A DNA stretch of 64,000 nt from Streptomyces sp. RFCAC02 (GTDB taxonomy: Bacteria > Actinomycetota > Actinomycetes > Streptomycetales > Streptomycetaceae). The position numbers and the translations under genes were made by a program. The notes beneath the pieces are model-generated. The model did no database searches. It was not told where the DNA came from and saw only the letters and a program-made list of their open reading frames with translations. Below are positions 1 to 8,693 of the stretch, piece after piece (the first letter of the stretch is position 1; the number at the start of each line of letters is the position of its first letter). The DNA lies in the NCBI RefSeq assembly GCF_004193175.1, contig NZ_SAUH01000001.1, positions 248,001 through 312,000 of the forward strand, written 5' to 3'.

Positions 1-234
1 GGCCATGTGGTGCGGGCCACCGTCACCGGCGTCCCCGAGGACCCGGACAACCCCGAGCCGTGCGGCGTGACGGACGGCAAGGTCGTGGCGTTCTCCTACC
101 TCGACCTGGACAGCAACCTCGCCACCTGGGTCGTCGTCGCGGACGCCGGTGTGCCGGACGAACTCGACGACGCCACGATCGACCGCATGCTGCACAGCCT
201 GCGGCCCTACCCGGTCGAGGAGGAGCAGGGCTGA
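1..234 (+). CDS. C-terminal part of an unrecognised protein (5' end outside window)
   Basis: The reading frame is open at the left edge and ends at a TGA at 232-234, leaving about 77 residues. The frame reads through position 1 without a start having to be used, so the visible GTG codons are probably internal. The fragment is acidic and ends in a Glu-rich tail. It shows no motif I recognise. It converges on the spermidine-synthase-like gene, with stop codons a few bases apart. Function unknown; only the 3' end is supported. Confidence 0.5.
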   Translation, partial: GHVVRATVTGVPEDPDNPEPCGVTDGKVVAFSYLDLDSNLATWVVVADAGVPDELDDATIDRMLHSLRPYPVEEEQG

Positions 235-242
235 GCGCCGGA

Positions 243-1118
243 TCACGCCCGGGGCGTGCCGAAGGCTCCGGCCGGCGGCCGGGGGGACGGCACGGCCGTG
301 TCGTCGGTGACGGGCCGCGCGTCCCCGGCCAGCCCGGCGAGCGCCGCGCCGTGGACGACGCGGGCGGGGAACGCGTCGGCGGCGGCCCGGCGGGCGAGGC
401 CGGCCGGCGGCAGGGGATGCCGGGACGCGACGACGACCGCGTTGCCGAACCGGCGGCCGCGCAGCACGGCGGGCTCGGCGATCAGGCACACCTCGGGGAA
501 GACGGCGCGGAGCGTCGCGAGCTGGGGCCGCAGGAAGGTGAACGGGGCGCCGTCCGCGATATTCGCCGCGTAGCAGCCGCCGGGGCGCAGGACACGGGCG
601 GCGGCGCGTACGTACCCGAGCGTGGTGAGGTGGGCGGGGACGCGGGCGCCGCCGAACACGTCGGCGATCACCAGGTCGGCGCTGGCGGGGGCCGCCGCTG
701 CCACGGCGTCACGCGCGTCCGCCGTCGTCACGGTGACCCCGCTGCCGGGCGGCAGCGGCAGGTGGCCGGTGACGAGGGCGGCGAGGGCGCCGTCGGCCTC
801 GACGACGTGCTGGCGTGACCCGGGGCGGGTCGCCGCGGCGTACCGGGGCAGCGTGAGACCGCCGCCGCCGAGGTGCAGCAGGTCGAGAGGCAGGCCCGGC
901 GGGGCGGCCGTGTCCAGGACATGGGCGAGGCGGCGGACGTACTCGAACTCCAGGTGCAGCGGATCGTCCAGATCGACATACGACTGCGGGGCACCGTCGA
1001 CCGTGAGCAGCCAGGCGCGCGGCCGGTCGAGGTCGGGCAGCAGCCGGGCGGTGCCCAGGTCCACCTCCCGGACGACGGGGACGGGCTCGGGCGGCGGCAC
1101 GTGCGGGGGCTCGGACAC
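243..1118 (-). CDS. Spermidine synthase-like class I methyltransferase
   Basis: This protein of about 291 residues has the Rossmann core of the spermidine synthase/SAM-methyltransferase fold: [14 protein letters not shown] as the nucleotide-binding glycine loop, then [11 protein letters not shown] with the acidic ribose-binding residue, then [14 protein letters not shown] and RVLRPGGCY. Actinomycete proteins of this type are usually annotated as spermidine synthase-like or fused-MFS/spermidine synthase, but there is no membrane part here, so the real substrate is unknown. I chose GTG at 1118 because GGAG lies about 8 bases upstream; another GTG at 1133 is in frame. The frame stays open far upstream across uppP on the other strand, which is an artefact of high GC. 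Confidence 0.75.
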   Translation of the reverse strand: MSEPPHVPPPEPVPVVREVDLGTARLLPDLDRPRAWLLTVDGAPQSYVDLDDPLHLEFEYVRRLAHVLDTAAPPGLPLDLLHLGGGGLTLPRYAAATRPGSRQHVVEADGALAALVTGHLPLPPGSGVTVTTADARDAVAAAAPASADLVIADVFGGARVPAHLTTLGYVRAAARVLRPGGCYAANIADGAPFTFLRPQLATLRAVFPEVCLIAEPAVLRGRRFGNAVVVASRHPLPPAGLARRAAADAFPARVVHGAALAGLAGDARPVTDDTAVPSPRPPAGAFGTPRA

Positions 1119-1262
1119 CGTCCCATTCTCCACGCGCGCCGTGCCGCCGCCCGGACGCCCGGTGGACCGGCCCGTGGTGCGAGGCACCCCACCGTCTGGC
1201 TTAGAGTGATCTCGCTCGACCCCCTCCCCGTAGCCGACCTCCCCCGGGATGCCGCAGAGTCC

Positions 1263-2174
1263 ATGTCTTGGTTCGAATCGTTGATTCTCGGGCTCGTCCA
1301 GGGGCTGACGGAGTTCCTGCCGATCTCGTCCAGTGCCCACCTGCGGCTGACGGCCGTCGCGTTCGACTGGAAGGATCCGGGGGCGGCGTTCACCGCCGTG
1401 ACCCAGATCGGTACCGAGGCGGCGGTGATCATCTACTTCCGCAAGGACATCGGGCGGATCATCTCCGCGTGGTTCCGTTCGCTCACCGACCGTTCGCTGC
1501 GCTCCGACCCCGACGCGCGGATGGGGTGGCTCGTCATCATCGGGTCGGTCCCGATCGGCGTCCTCGGCCTCACGCTGCAGGACGCGATCGAGGGACCCTT
1601 CCGCGACCTGCGGCTCATCGCGACGAACCTGATCGTGCTCGGCGTGATCCTCGCCGTCGCCGACCGCATGGCCATGCGGGACGCGACCGGCGGACGGCAC
1701 CGGGCGGCGCGCGAGCGCAAGACCCTCGACCAGCTCAGCGTGCGGGACGGACTCGTCTACGGGCTGTGCCAGGCGCTGGCGCTGGTGCCTGGCGTCTCGC
1801 GCTCGGGGGCGACGATCACCGGCGGCCTGTTCCTCGGCTACCGGCGCGACGCGGCGGCGCGGTACGCGTTCCTGCTGGCCATCCCGGCGGTCGTGGCGTC
1901 CGGCGGATACGAGCTGGCGTCGATCGGCGAGGAGGGGTCCCACGTCTCGTGGGGACCGACGATCTTCGCGACGGTGATCGCCTTCGTCGTCGGGTACGCG
2001 ATCATCGCGTGGTTCATGAAGTTCATCTCGACGCGCAGCTTCATGCCGTTCGTGTGGTACCGGATCGCCGTGGGCGCCCTGCTGCTGGTGCTGATCACCG
2101 TGGGCGCCGTCGACCCCGACGCGGGCGGCGACATCGGCACGGGCGACCACGTGACCTCGGAGACCGAGGGCTAA
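1263..2174 (+). CDS. uppP: Undecaprenyl-diphosphatase UppP (BacA family)
   Basis: This integral membrane phosphatase converts undecaprenyl diphosphate to the monophosphate, recycling the lipid carrier of peptidoglycan synthesis and giving low-level bacitracin resistance. The 303 residues match the family length. Both signature regions are present: the Glu/Ser-rich segment [18 protein letters not shown] near residues 10-27, and [12 protein letters not shown] near residues 175-186. Several hydrophobic helices follow, and the C-terminal tail is acidic. The start is the ATG immediately before SWFES. It is divergent from the spermidine-synthase-like gene and converges on the oxidoreductase. A housekeeping gene, so it marks ordinary chromosome on this side of the element. 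Confidence 0.96.
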   Translation: MSWFESLILGLVQGLTEFLPISSSAHLRLTAVAFDWKDPGAAFTAVTQIGTEAAVIIYFRKDIGRIISAWFRSLTDRSLRSDPDARMGWLVIIGSVPIGVLGLTLQDAIEGPFRDLRLIATNLIVLGVILAVADRMAMRDATGGRHRAARERKTLDQLSVRDGLVYGLCQALALVPGVSRSGATITGGLFLGYRRDAAARYAFLLAIPAVVASGGYELASIGEEGSHVSWGPTIFATVIAFVVGYAIIAWFMKFISTRSFMPFVWYRIAVGALLLVLITVGAVDPDAGGDIGTGDHVTSETEG

Positions 2175-2191
2175 CGTCCGCCCGGTCCGCC

Positions 2192-3100
2192 CTACCGGCC
2201 GGCGTCCTCCGCGGCGAGGACGACCCGCTCGCACAGCTCGTGGGTGCGCAGGGCGTCCTGCGCGTCGAGGGTGCGGCCGGTGCGGACGGCGTCGAGGAAC
2301 ACGGTCACGGCCTGCTCGATGCCGCGCTGCCGGGCGACCGGCACCCAGTCGCCGCGCCGCCGGACGCTGGGCTGCCCCTTGTGGTCGGTGATCTCCGCGA
2401 GGTCGCGGACCTCCCGCTTGGCGTCCGCGCCGGAGACCTCCAGGACCTCCTCGGCCGAGCCGGACAGGTGGTTCATGGCGCCGATCGCGGTGAAGCCGTC
2501 ACCGGCGAGCTGGAGCACGGCGTGGTGCAGCAGCCCGTCACGGACGCGCGTGCTGATGGTCACGTCCTCGACGGTCCCGGGGGCGAGGAAGCGCAGCGTG
2601 TCCACGACGTGGATGAAGTCGTCGTAGACCATGCGCCGGGGGTCCTCCGGGAGACCGCGCCGGTGCTTCTGCAGGACGATGAGGTCCCGGGGATGGTCGA
2701 GGCAGTGCGTGTAGGCCGGGGCGTGACGGCGGTTGAAGCCGACGGCGAGGCTGGTCTCGCGGGCGTCCGCGAGGTCGGCGAGGCGCCGTGCGTCCGCGAG
2801 ACGCGGGGCGAGCGGCTTGTCGACGTACGTGGGGATGCCGGCGGTGAGCAGCCGCGTCACGATCTCCGCGTGCGTGTCGGTGGGCGCGTGCACGAACGCC
2901 GCGTCGGGCCGCGCGGCGATGAGCCCGTCGAGTGTGGGGTGGCAGGCGTGGGCTGGCACCCGGTGGACGCGGGCCGCGCGCTCCAGGGTGGCCGGGGTGC
3001 GGGTGTGCAGGAGCGGTTCGACGCCGGGCTGGGTGGTGAGCACGGGCAGATAGGCCTTGTGGGCGATGTCGCCGAGCCCGATCACGCCGACCTTCAACAC
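2192..3100 (-). CDS. Gfo/Idh/MocA family NAD(P)-dependent oxidoreductase
   Basis: This 302-residue protein begins with the nucleotide-binding motif VGVIGLGDIAHKAYLP. The family's cofactor/active-site region YVDKPLAPRLADA follows near residue 95, then GFNRRHAP, a common third landmark. The C-terminal half is the alpha/beta dimerisation domain. Family members oxidise or reduce sugars, inositols and related compounds; nothing nearby identifies the substrate. GTG at 3100 is preceded by GGAGG at 5-6 bases, a strong ribosome-binding site that decides the start over the longer frame. It is not obviously in an operon with ung, being separated by about 140 bases. Confidence 0.9.
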   Translation of the reverse strand: MLKVGVIGLGDIAHKAYLPVLTTQPGVEPLLHTRTPATLERAARVHRVPAHACHPTLDGLIAARPDAAFVHAPTDTHAEIVTRLLTAGIPTYVDKPLAPRLADARRLADLADARETSLAVGFNRRHAPAYTHCLDHPRDLIVLQKHRRGLPEDPRRMVYDDFIHVVDTLRFLAPGTVEDVTISTRVRDGLLHHAVLQLAGDGFTAIGAMNHLSGSAEEVLEVSGADAKREVRDLAEITDHKGQPSVRRRGDWVPVARQRGIEQAVTVFLDAVRTGRTLDAQDALRTHELCERVVLAAEDAGR

Positions 3101-3238
3101 GTCATCCTCCGGGGTGGGCGCGGGAGCGCGGCCGTGGTGCGGAAGCATACGCGCGGTACCGCGCGCCGTGGGGGGCCGCCCCGGTGACCGTCCGGCGCCC
3201 GGGCCGGTCGGCGGCGGCCCGGGCGGGGAACTGCGGGG

Positions 3239-3979
3239 TCAGCGCCCGATGTCGGGGATGCGCCAGTCGATCGGCTCGTGCCCCTGGGCGGCGAGCGCGC
3301 CGTCGATCTGGCTGAAGGGCCGCGACCCGAAGAACTTCTTCGCCGACAGCGGCGAGGGGTGCGCCCCGGCCACGACCGCGTGCCGCTCGGTGTCGATGAG
3401 CTTCAGCTTCTTCTGCGCGTAGGCGCCCCACAGGACGAACACGGCCGGCTCGGGGCGCGCGGCGACGGCGCGGATCACGGCGTCGGTGAAACGCTCCCAG
3501 CCCTTGTTCTTGTGGGAGTTGGGCTCGCCGGAGCGCACGGTGAGGACCGCGTTGAGCAGGAGGACGCCCTGCTGCGCCCACGGCATGAGGTATCCGTTGT
3601 CGGGGACCGGGTGCCCCAGATCGGCCTGCATCTCCTTGTAGATGTTGCGCAGCGACGGGGGCGTACGGACGCCGGGGCGCACGGAGAAGCACAGGCCGTG
3701 CCCCTGACCCTCGCCGTGGTACGGGTCCTGGCCGAGGACCAGCACCTTGACCCGGTCGAACGGGGTGGCGTGCAGGGCGGCGAGGACCTCGTCGCGCGGC
3801 GGGAAGACCGGCCCGCGCGCCCGCTCCTCCTCGACGAACGCGGTCAGCTCCTTGAAGTAGGGCTGCTCCAACTCGCCGCCCACGGCCGCCCGCCAGGACT
3901 CGGGCAGCGGCGGCGCCCCCGCGCCCGCCGCTCCGGGAACCGCCTGCGGCACCACGCCCGAAACCACCTCTGTACCCAC
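3239..3979 (-). CDS. ung: Uracil-DNA glycosylase, family 1
   Basis: The enzyme removes uracil from DNA to start base-excision repair. The 246-residue protein carries the water-activating loop GQDPYHG near residue 80, with the catalytic Asp. The family's conserved serine-loop region follows in SLRNIYKEM, the uracil-recognition LLLNAVLTVR (family LLLNxxLTV), and HPSPLSAKKF near residue 205 with the catalytic His. Length and motif order are those of Ung. The start is GTG at 3979 with AAGGTGG upstream. It is a stand-alone gene between divergent and convergent neighbours. Confidence 0.97.
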   Translation of the reverse strand: MGTEVVSGVVPQAVPGAAGAGAPPLPESWRAAVGGELEQPYFKELTAFVEEERARGPVFPPRDEVLAALHATPFDRVKVLVLGQDPYHGEGQGHGLCFSVRPGVRTPPSLRNIYKEMQADLGHPVPDNGYLMPWAQQGVLLLNAVLTVRSGEPNSHKNKGWERFTDAVIRAVAARPEPAVFVLWGAYAQKKLKLIDTERHAVVAGAHPSPLSAKKFFGSRPFSQIDGALAAQGHEPIDWRIPDIGR

Positions 3980-4091
3980 CGTGCATCCACCTTCGCCCTG
4001 GCCCGCGGGCCGTGTTCCGTTGACGGTCCCAACGTACCGGTCCCCACTGACACCGCGTCCGGCGCACGGTCCTGCGCACGCCCGGCGGGGA

Positions 4092-4892
4092 TCAGTCGAG
4101 AGGACCGCCCGCCACGTACAGGACCTGTCCCGACACGAAACCGGCGTCGTCACCGGTGAGGTACGCGACGGCGCCCGCGACGTCCTCCGGCCGCCCCACG
4201 CGCCCGACCGGGATCGAAGCGGCGGCCGCCGTCTTGAAGTCCTCGAAGTCCATCCCGACCCGTGCCGCGGTCGCGGCCGTCATGTCCGTCTCGATGAAGC
4301 CGGGCGCGACGGCGTTCGCGGTGATGCCGAATCTCCCCAGCTCGACGGCGAGGGTCTTCGTGAAGCCCTGGAGACCGGCCTTGGCCGCCGCGTAGTTGGC
4401 CTGGCCGCGGTTGCCGAGGGCGGAGCTGGAGGAGAGGCTGACGATGCGCCCGAAGCCCGCGTCCACCATGTGCTTCTGGCAGGCCCGTGCCATGAGGAAC
4501 GCGCCCCGCAGGTGCACGGCGATGACGGTGTCCCAGTCGTCCTCGCTCATGCGGAACAGCAGGTTGTCGCGGATGACGCCGGCGTTGTTGACGAGCACGA
4601 CGGGCGGCCCGAGCTCCGCCGCCACGCGGTCCACGGCGGCGGTGACGGCCGCCGGGTCGGTGACGTCCGCGCCGAGGGCCAGCGCGGTGCCGCCGGCGGC
4701 GCGGATGCGGTCGGCGGTCCGTGCGCAGGCGTCCTCGGCCAGGTCCAGGACGGCGACCGCGCGCCCCTCGGCCGCCAGCCGGACAGCGGTCGCCGCGCCG
4801 ATGCCCCGGGCCGCGCCGGTGACCAGGGCGACACGGGGCCGCCCCGCCCCTGCCTCGCCGCCGCCGGGGTGAGTGCCGGTACGCTCCGCCAT
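4092..4892 (-). CDS. Short-chain dehydrogenase/reductase, FabG-like
   Basis: This classical SDR of 266 residues has the cofactor-binding TGAARGIG near residues 25-32, the NNAG motif near 101, catalytic Ser in LSSSSALG and the Tyr-x3-Lys pair in NYAAAKAG near 166-170. ETDMT after the PG motif is typical of 3-oxoacyl-ACP reductases, hence FabG-like. An acetoacetyl-CoA reductase or another hydroxyacyl dehydrogenase cannot be excluded. ATG at 4892 follows GGAGGAGGGG. A recognisable promoter with an overlapping palindrome lies just upstream (4919-4968), so the gene appears individually regulated. Confidence 0.92.
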   Translation of the reverse strand: MAERTGTHPGGGEAGAGRPRVALVTGAARGIGAATAVRLAAEGRAVAVLDLAEDACARTADRIRAAGGTALALGADVTDPAAVTAAVDRVAAELGPPVVLVNNAGVIRDNLLFRMSEDDWDTVIAVHLRGAFLMARACQKHMVDAGFGRIVSLSSSSALGNRGQANYAAAKAGLQGFTKTLAVELGRFGITANAVAPGFIETDMTAATAARVGMDFEDFKTAAAASIPVGRVGRPEDVAGAVAYLTGDDAGFVSGQVLYVAGGPLD

Positions 4893-4918
4893 GGGTGCCC
4901 CTCCTCCGCCCCGCGTCT

Positions 4919-4968
4919 ACCCGCGGGTAACCACGGGTGACGCTAAAAGCCGGGCAGCCACGTGTCAA
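4919..4968 (-). promoter_or_regulatory. Promoter with overlapping palindromic operator for the SDR gene
   Basis: Read on the minus strand there is a consensus -35 TTGACA (4968-4963), 17 bases, then TAGCGT as -10 (4945-4940). Directly downstream, where transcription would start, lie the perfect palindrome ACCCGCGGGT (4919-4928) and a second related half ACCCGTGGTT just before it (4938-4929). This arrangement is typical of a repressor operator. No regulator gene lies next to it, so the binding protein is unknown. Confidence 0.5.
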
Positions 4969-4993
4969 CGTGGCCGGCGACGCCGCCGTGGGA

Positions 4994-5380
4994 TCAGCGC
5001 ACCAGGACGTGCAGGAGCCGGTCGAGGGATGCGGCCGGATCGTCCGTCAGGCCGGTGTGGACGGGACCCGGCTGGACGACCGTGCTGCGCGGCGCGACGA
5101 GCCAGCGGAAGCGCCGCCCGATCTCGTCCCCCGCCGCCGCCCCGGCCGGTGCGCCGCCCCGGCACACGGACTCGGCGGCGTGCAGCGCGGCGCGGACACC
5201 GGTGACGTCGGCCGCGGGGTCGAGCGCCCGCAGCCGTTCCTCGGCGAGGTGGGTCCGCGCGGCGAGGAAGGCGCGGCCCCTGCAGTACAGGAGCACGCCG
5301 GCGTTGATGAACTCGCCGCGCTCGACGCGCGGCACCACGCGCAGCACGGCGTACTCGAAGACGTCGTGCGCCGCGCTCAC
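4994..5380 (-). CDS. DUF3037 family protein
   Basis: This protein of 128 residues begins FEYAVLRVVPRVERGEFINAGVL, cut here only for description; the core VPRVERGEFINAGVLLYC is the hallmark of DUF3037. Its GTG start at 5380 overlaps the TGA of the upstream HipA-like gene (GTGA), so the two are co-translated. DUF3037 proteins are regularly paired with HipA-like kinases in bacteria, but the joint function is not established. Confidence 0.85.
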   Translation of the reverse strand: MSAAHDVFEYAVLRVVPRVERGEFINAGVLLYCRGRAFLAARTHLAEERLRALDPAADVTGVRAALHAAESVCRGGAPAGAAAGDEIGRRFRWLVAPRSTVVQPGPVHTGLTDDPAASLDRLLHVLVR

Positions 5381-6207
5381 TTCGTGCCCCCGCGGGTCGG
5401 GTCGAGGCGCCCCGTGAGCCAGCCAGGCGCCCGGGAGGGGCGGTCGGGCGTGGGCGGGCCGATGGTGATCCGTTCGTGGATGCCGGCCGCGCGGGCGGTG
5501 AGGACGCGGACGTACGCGGCGCGCACGTCGTCGGGCGCGTCGAAGCCGGGCTCGTCGGCGAGCCAGGCGTCGGGCACGTCGGCCAGGGCGTCGGCGACCA
5601 GGTCCGGGGTGACGCGCGGCGCGAGGTCGGCGACGGCGCCGGCCAGGTCCGGACGGAACGGGGCCAGGACGTGGTCGGACGCGTCGTACGGCCGGGCGGC
5701 CGAGGCGTCCGCGGAGGGCCAGTTGTGGTGCCAGATGAGGGCGGCGCCGTGGTCGATCAGCCAGAGGTCGCCGTGCCAGACGAGGAGGTTCGGGTTGCGC
5801 CAGGACCGGTCGACGTTCGCGGTGAGGGCGTCGAACCACAGGACCCGGCCGGCCTCGGCGGGGCCGACCTCGTAGGCGAGGGGATCGAACCCGAGCGAGC
5901 CGGGGAGGTAGTCCATCCCGAGGTTCAGACCGCCGCTGGACTTGAGCAGCGCCTGCACCTCCTGGTCCGGTTCGGCGAGCCCGATGACCGGATCGAGCCA
6001 GATCCGGACCAGATCGGGCACACGCAGCCCGAGCCGCCGGGCGAGCCCGCCGCAGACGACCTCGGCGACCAGCGACTTCCGCCCCTGCCCCGCGCCGGTG
6101 AACTTCATGACGTAGGTCCCCAGATCATCGGCCTCGACGATCCCGGGCAGCGACCCGCCCTCCCGCAACGGCGTGACATAGCGGGTGGCGGCGACCTCAG
6201 TCAGCAT
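5377..6207 (-). CDS. HipA-like kinase-fold protein, partner of DUF3037
   Basis: This 276-residue protein resembles the HipA-family kinases encoded with DUF3037. It has VMKFTGAGQGRKSLVAEV (a Lys in the ATP-binding region, near residue 34), LWFDALTANVDRSWRNPNLL as catalytic loop with Asp and Asn near 127-139, and LWLIDHGAALI as the metal-binding Asp region near 150. Unlike classical HipA there is no HipB-type HTH antitoxin gene beside it; DUF3037 takes the partner position. The ATG at 6207 lies only 27 bases from the stop of the integrase gene, so the mobile element is inserted directly upstream of this gene and may have replaced its promoter. Confidence 0.82.
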   Translation of the reverse strand: MLTEVAATRYVTPLREGGSLPGIVEADDLGTYVMKFTGAGQGRKSLVAEVVCGGLARRLGLRVPDLVRIWLDPVIGLAEPDQEVQALLKSSGGLNLGMDYLPGSLGFDPLAYEVGPAEAGRVLWFDALTANVDRSWRNPNLLVWHGDLWLIDHGAALIWHHNWPSADASAARPYDASDHVLAPFRPDLAGAVADLAPRVTPDLVADALADVPDAWLADEPGFDAPDDVRAAYVRVLTARAAGIHERITIGPPTPDRPSRAPGWLTGRLDPTRGGTK

Positions 6208-6234
6208 TTCGCCAGGCTATCCGACTCCCCGGCC

Positions 6235-7554
6235 TTACATTCCACGACCGCCTCCCGGACAGTTTCTGGAGTGGGGTCTTCCGGGATCAGCCGTGGGGAG
6301 AATCTGGGGAGTTTGGTTCGGCATGCTGCTCTCCCCTCTCCCCAGCAGTCCGTTGATGGCCGTGCGACCCTTGCTCCCGGCCTCTGGCATGAAGTGTGCA
6401 TAGTAACCGAGGGTGATCGCCGGTGAAGAGTGCCCCAGCCAGCGGGCCACGGTCACCACGGACTCCCCCGCCTCCAGCATGATCGAGGCGAAGGTGTGCC
6501 GCAGCACGTGGAAGCCGTCCTGCGGGGAAGCCTCCCACTGCCACTGCTTCGCCCCCTCGGCCTGGGGCTGGATGACACCGGCCTTGGCCAGCGCGGGCTT
6601 CCAGGTGTAGGTGTTCCATGTGTTCACCGCGATGGCGTTGCCGTAGCGGGTGGTGAGCAGCAGGGAGTGCTTTCTCCGTTGCGCGGCCTCCGGCTTCCCC
6701 CACGGCAACTCGGCTTCCCCCGGCGGGAACGCCTCGATGTGGCGCTCAAGCTCTTCGGCCACCATGGGAGGCATGTCGACAACGCGGGTCTTCTTGCCCT
6801 TGGGCAGGGTGAAGTACAGCCTTCCCTTGATCGCCTGGACCTGGCGTCGGACACGGAGCACGCCGCGTCCGTAGTCGATGTCCTCGGGGCTGAGCCCGAA
6901 CACCTCGCCCTGCCGGAGCCCGCAGCCGAGCCCGAGCACGACGGCGATCCGGCTACGCGGACTGATGACGTCGCGGACGCGCAGCGCGGTCTCCAGCGGC
7001 CATGCCTCGCGGCGCTCCTTCTCGGCCCGCGGCCACCGCACGGACTTCGCGCGCATGGGGTTGGCGGTGAGTCGCTTGTCGTCCACGGCCGCCTCCAGGA
7101 TGGAGGACAGCTCGGACAAGATGCCACGGCGGTAGTCGACCGAGACGACGACACCGTCCAGCCTCGCGATGTAGGCACGCAGATCGGCCGCCGTAATGCT
7201 CCTGAGCGGCAGATGACCCAGGTGCGGGACGATATGGAGGCGTGCTCGCCGCTCCTGGTTGTCCTGGGTCTTCGGGGCGCCCACCCGCCCCGGCGCCCAG
7301 TGCTGCGCGATGTAGTCGGCCAGGGTGATCGATCCGTCGCGCGGGTCGACGAGCTCGCCGCGCTCCTCGTCGGTGGCCGCCCGGCGCAGCCACGCCTTGG
7401 CATCCTCCAGCGTCGCGAACGAACGGTCCCGGACGCCGGGGATGCCGGCGACCTTGTACCGCTTCCCGGAACCGTAGCGCGCGGTCCGCTCGCGCTTGCC
7501 GGTGACGGGGTCCTTCTTCTTCTTGACCCAACGGTCTTCTATGTAGCCGGCCAG
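6235..7554 (-). CDS. Site-specific tyrosine recombinase/integrase
   Basis: It catalyses integration and excision of the element. About 439 residues: an N-terminal arm-binding region (GYIEDRW at the very start, then RYGSGKRYKVAGIPGVR), a core-binding SAM-like domain near 100-180, and the catalytic domain. Catalytic residues are visible: Arg in GLGCGLRQGE (about 212), HVLRHTF (about 348-354), WLGH (about 374) and nucleophile Tyr in YYAHF (about 383). There is no in-frame ATG or GTG before the conserved AGYIEDRW. The best start is CTG at 7554, six bases after GAGGAGGAG. The frame is open only to 7611, where the excisionase gene ends, so the two are coupled. Confidence 0.93.
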   Translation of the reverse strand: MAGYIEDRWVKKKKDPVTGKRERTARYGSGKRYKVAGIPGVRDRSFATLEDAKAWLRRAATDEERGELVDPRDGSITLADYIAQHWAPGRVGAPKTQDNQERRARLHIVPHLGHLPLRSITAADLRAYIARLDGVVVSVDYRRGILSELSSILEAAVDDKRLTANPMRAKSVRWPRAEKERREAWPLETALRVRDVISPRSRIAVVLGLGCGLRQGEVFGLSPEDIDYGRGVLRVRRQVQAIKGRLYFTLPKGKKTRVVDMPPMVAEELERHIEAFPPGEAELPWGKPEAAQRRKHSLLLTTRYGNAIAVNTWNTYTWKPALAKAGVIQPQAEGAKQWQWEASPQDGFHVLRHTFASIMLEAGESVVTVARWLGHSSPAITLGYYAHFMPEAGSKGRTAINGLLGRGESSMPNQTPQILPTADPGRPHSRNCPGGGRGM

Positions 7555-7611
7555 GGCCGTCTCCTCCTCGGGAGCGTTTGGTTGAGCGGGCAGGTGCGAT
7601 GAGGCGGTGCG

Positions 7612-7920
7612 TCAGACGCTGCGGTGGTCGCGGTCGGGGCGCTGCTGCGGGGGTGTGCTGAGAGGACTCAGCTCGGAATTGGAGCGGGAGTCGGACCGCT
7701 CCTGTTCACGGACCCAGGCGTCGAGGGCGCTCCGCCGGTACATGACGCGCCCGCGGGGGCCCATCCGGAAGCTGGGTGGACCCTGGCGCCGGTGGCGCCA
7801 GACGTAGAGGGTGTGCGGGGACAGGCCGAGGTATTCGGCAGCTCCTTTGACGTTCAAGAAAAAGACAGCTTGCGACAGCGGAGCAGCGACAGGGGGAACG
7901 GAGGACCAAGCGGTGGGCAT
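7612..7920 (-). CDS. Excisionase / MerR-like helix-turn-helix DNA-binding protein
   Basis: This 102-residue protein contains a winged helix-turn-helix of the excisionase type in the middle: LNVKGAAEYLGLSPHTLYVW followed by RMGPRGRVMYRRSALDAWV. Such proteins direct the integrase toward excision and bind near att sites. ATG at 7920 has AGAAGG upstream. The gene lies immediately before the integrase gene on the same strand, the usual order in actinomycete integrative elements. The C-terminal tail is polar and disordered-looking. Confidence 0.85.
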   Translation of the reverse strand: MPTAWSSVPPVAAPLSQAVFFLNVKGAAEYLGLSPHTLYVWRHRRQGPPSFRMGPRGRVMYRRSALDAWVREQERSDSRSNSELSPLSTPPQQRPDRDHRSV

Positions 7921-8179
7921 TCAGTACCTTCTGCTGGGAGCAGGGCAGTCACGCTTGGCGCGCATTCGAATATGGATCGGCGGGATAGTTCCCTCACTCA
8001 GGCAAAGGGTCGGAAACTCGAAGGGAAAGACGTGACTGCCAGGGACACATCAATGATCCGGAGAATCGCCGGTTTGGCCAAGCGGCGATCGTCGGCTATG
8101 TTGCGCCGCTTGCTCCGCAATGACGCGCGGGGCCATCCCCGAGTAGTTCTGCGGCGCGACTCCGAGAGCTGCGGCGGTG

Positions 8180-8344
8180 GCCGCCGAACGGACCTTCTTC
8201 GGGCTGCTCACGCAGGCCGATGACCGCGGCCGGTTTCGCGACCAGGCCGCAGTCATCGCCAGCCTGTTATGGTCACTGCGCCCCGACCACGGCCCCCTCG
8301 GCGTCGAGGGCGACCTCGCCCAACTGCGCGATGAGCTGTTCTGA
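8180..8344 (+). pseudogene. Truncated duplicate of the replication-initiator-like gene
   Basis: The frame reads AERTFFGLLTQADDRGRFRD and then VIASLLWSLRPDH. It closely matches residues 24-60 of the intact protein at 16953-18002 (AERTFYGLLTQADDAGRFRD). Homology starts abruptly near 8183 and ends at the left end of a degenerate IS3-family copy, so both ends of the gene are missing. It implies that a second related replication module once stood beside int/xis. The stretch 7921-8179 before it holds no gene I can support. Confidence 0.7.
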
Positions 8345-8620
8345 ATTCGGTGGAGACCTTGAAGCCTGGCTATGACGCCGGGGCGTAAGGAGAACCACCG
8401 CAGTGCCGGCACCACGCAAGTATCCCGATGAGTTCCGTGAGCGTGCGGTCCGTGAGGTCCGGGTGACCGGGTGACCGGGCGGCCGATCGCGCACGTCGCG
8501 AAGGATCTCGGGGTTCACTAGGAGGCCCTGCGGGGCTGGGTCCGCAAGGCCGAGGCGGACACCGGGGACCGCGATGACCGGCTCACGACAGCCGAACGCG
8601 AGGAGCTGAAACCCCTCCGG
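8334..8620 (+). mobile_element. Degenerate IS3-family remnant (left end plus orfA)
   Basis: Starting with the terminal motif GAGCTGTTCTGAATT, this stretch parallels the left part of the intact IS at 40826-42127. A GTG at 8402 begins PAPRKYPDEFRERAVREVR, matching the intact OrfA, but an in-frame TGA after VTG and a short insertion break it. Homology continues in another frame through the RPIAHVAKDLG and LTTAE segments and is lost near 8615. OrfB and the right end are absent. The remaining bases up to 8693 contain no gene I recognise. Confidence 0.75.
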
Positions 8621-8693
8621 CACCTCGAGTTCGCTCAGCGTCTGCGAACGAGCGGTTTTCAGCCCTCACAGTGGCCGCCTGCAAAAACGGGCC

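Noticed and set aside
1119..2234. The minus-strand frame of the spermidine-synthase-like gene stays open far upstream across uppP.
   Set aside because: It is antisense to a strongly supported uppP gene and has Arg/His/Pro-rich nonsense composition typical of high-GC shadow frames.
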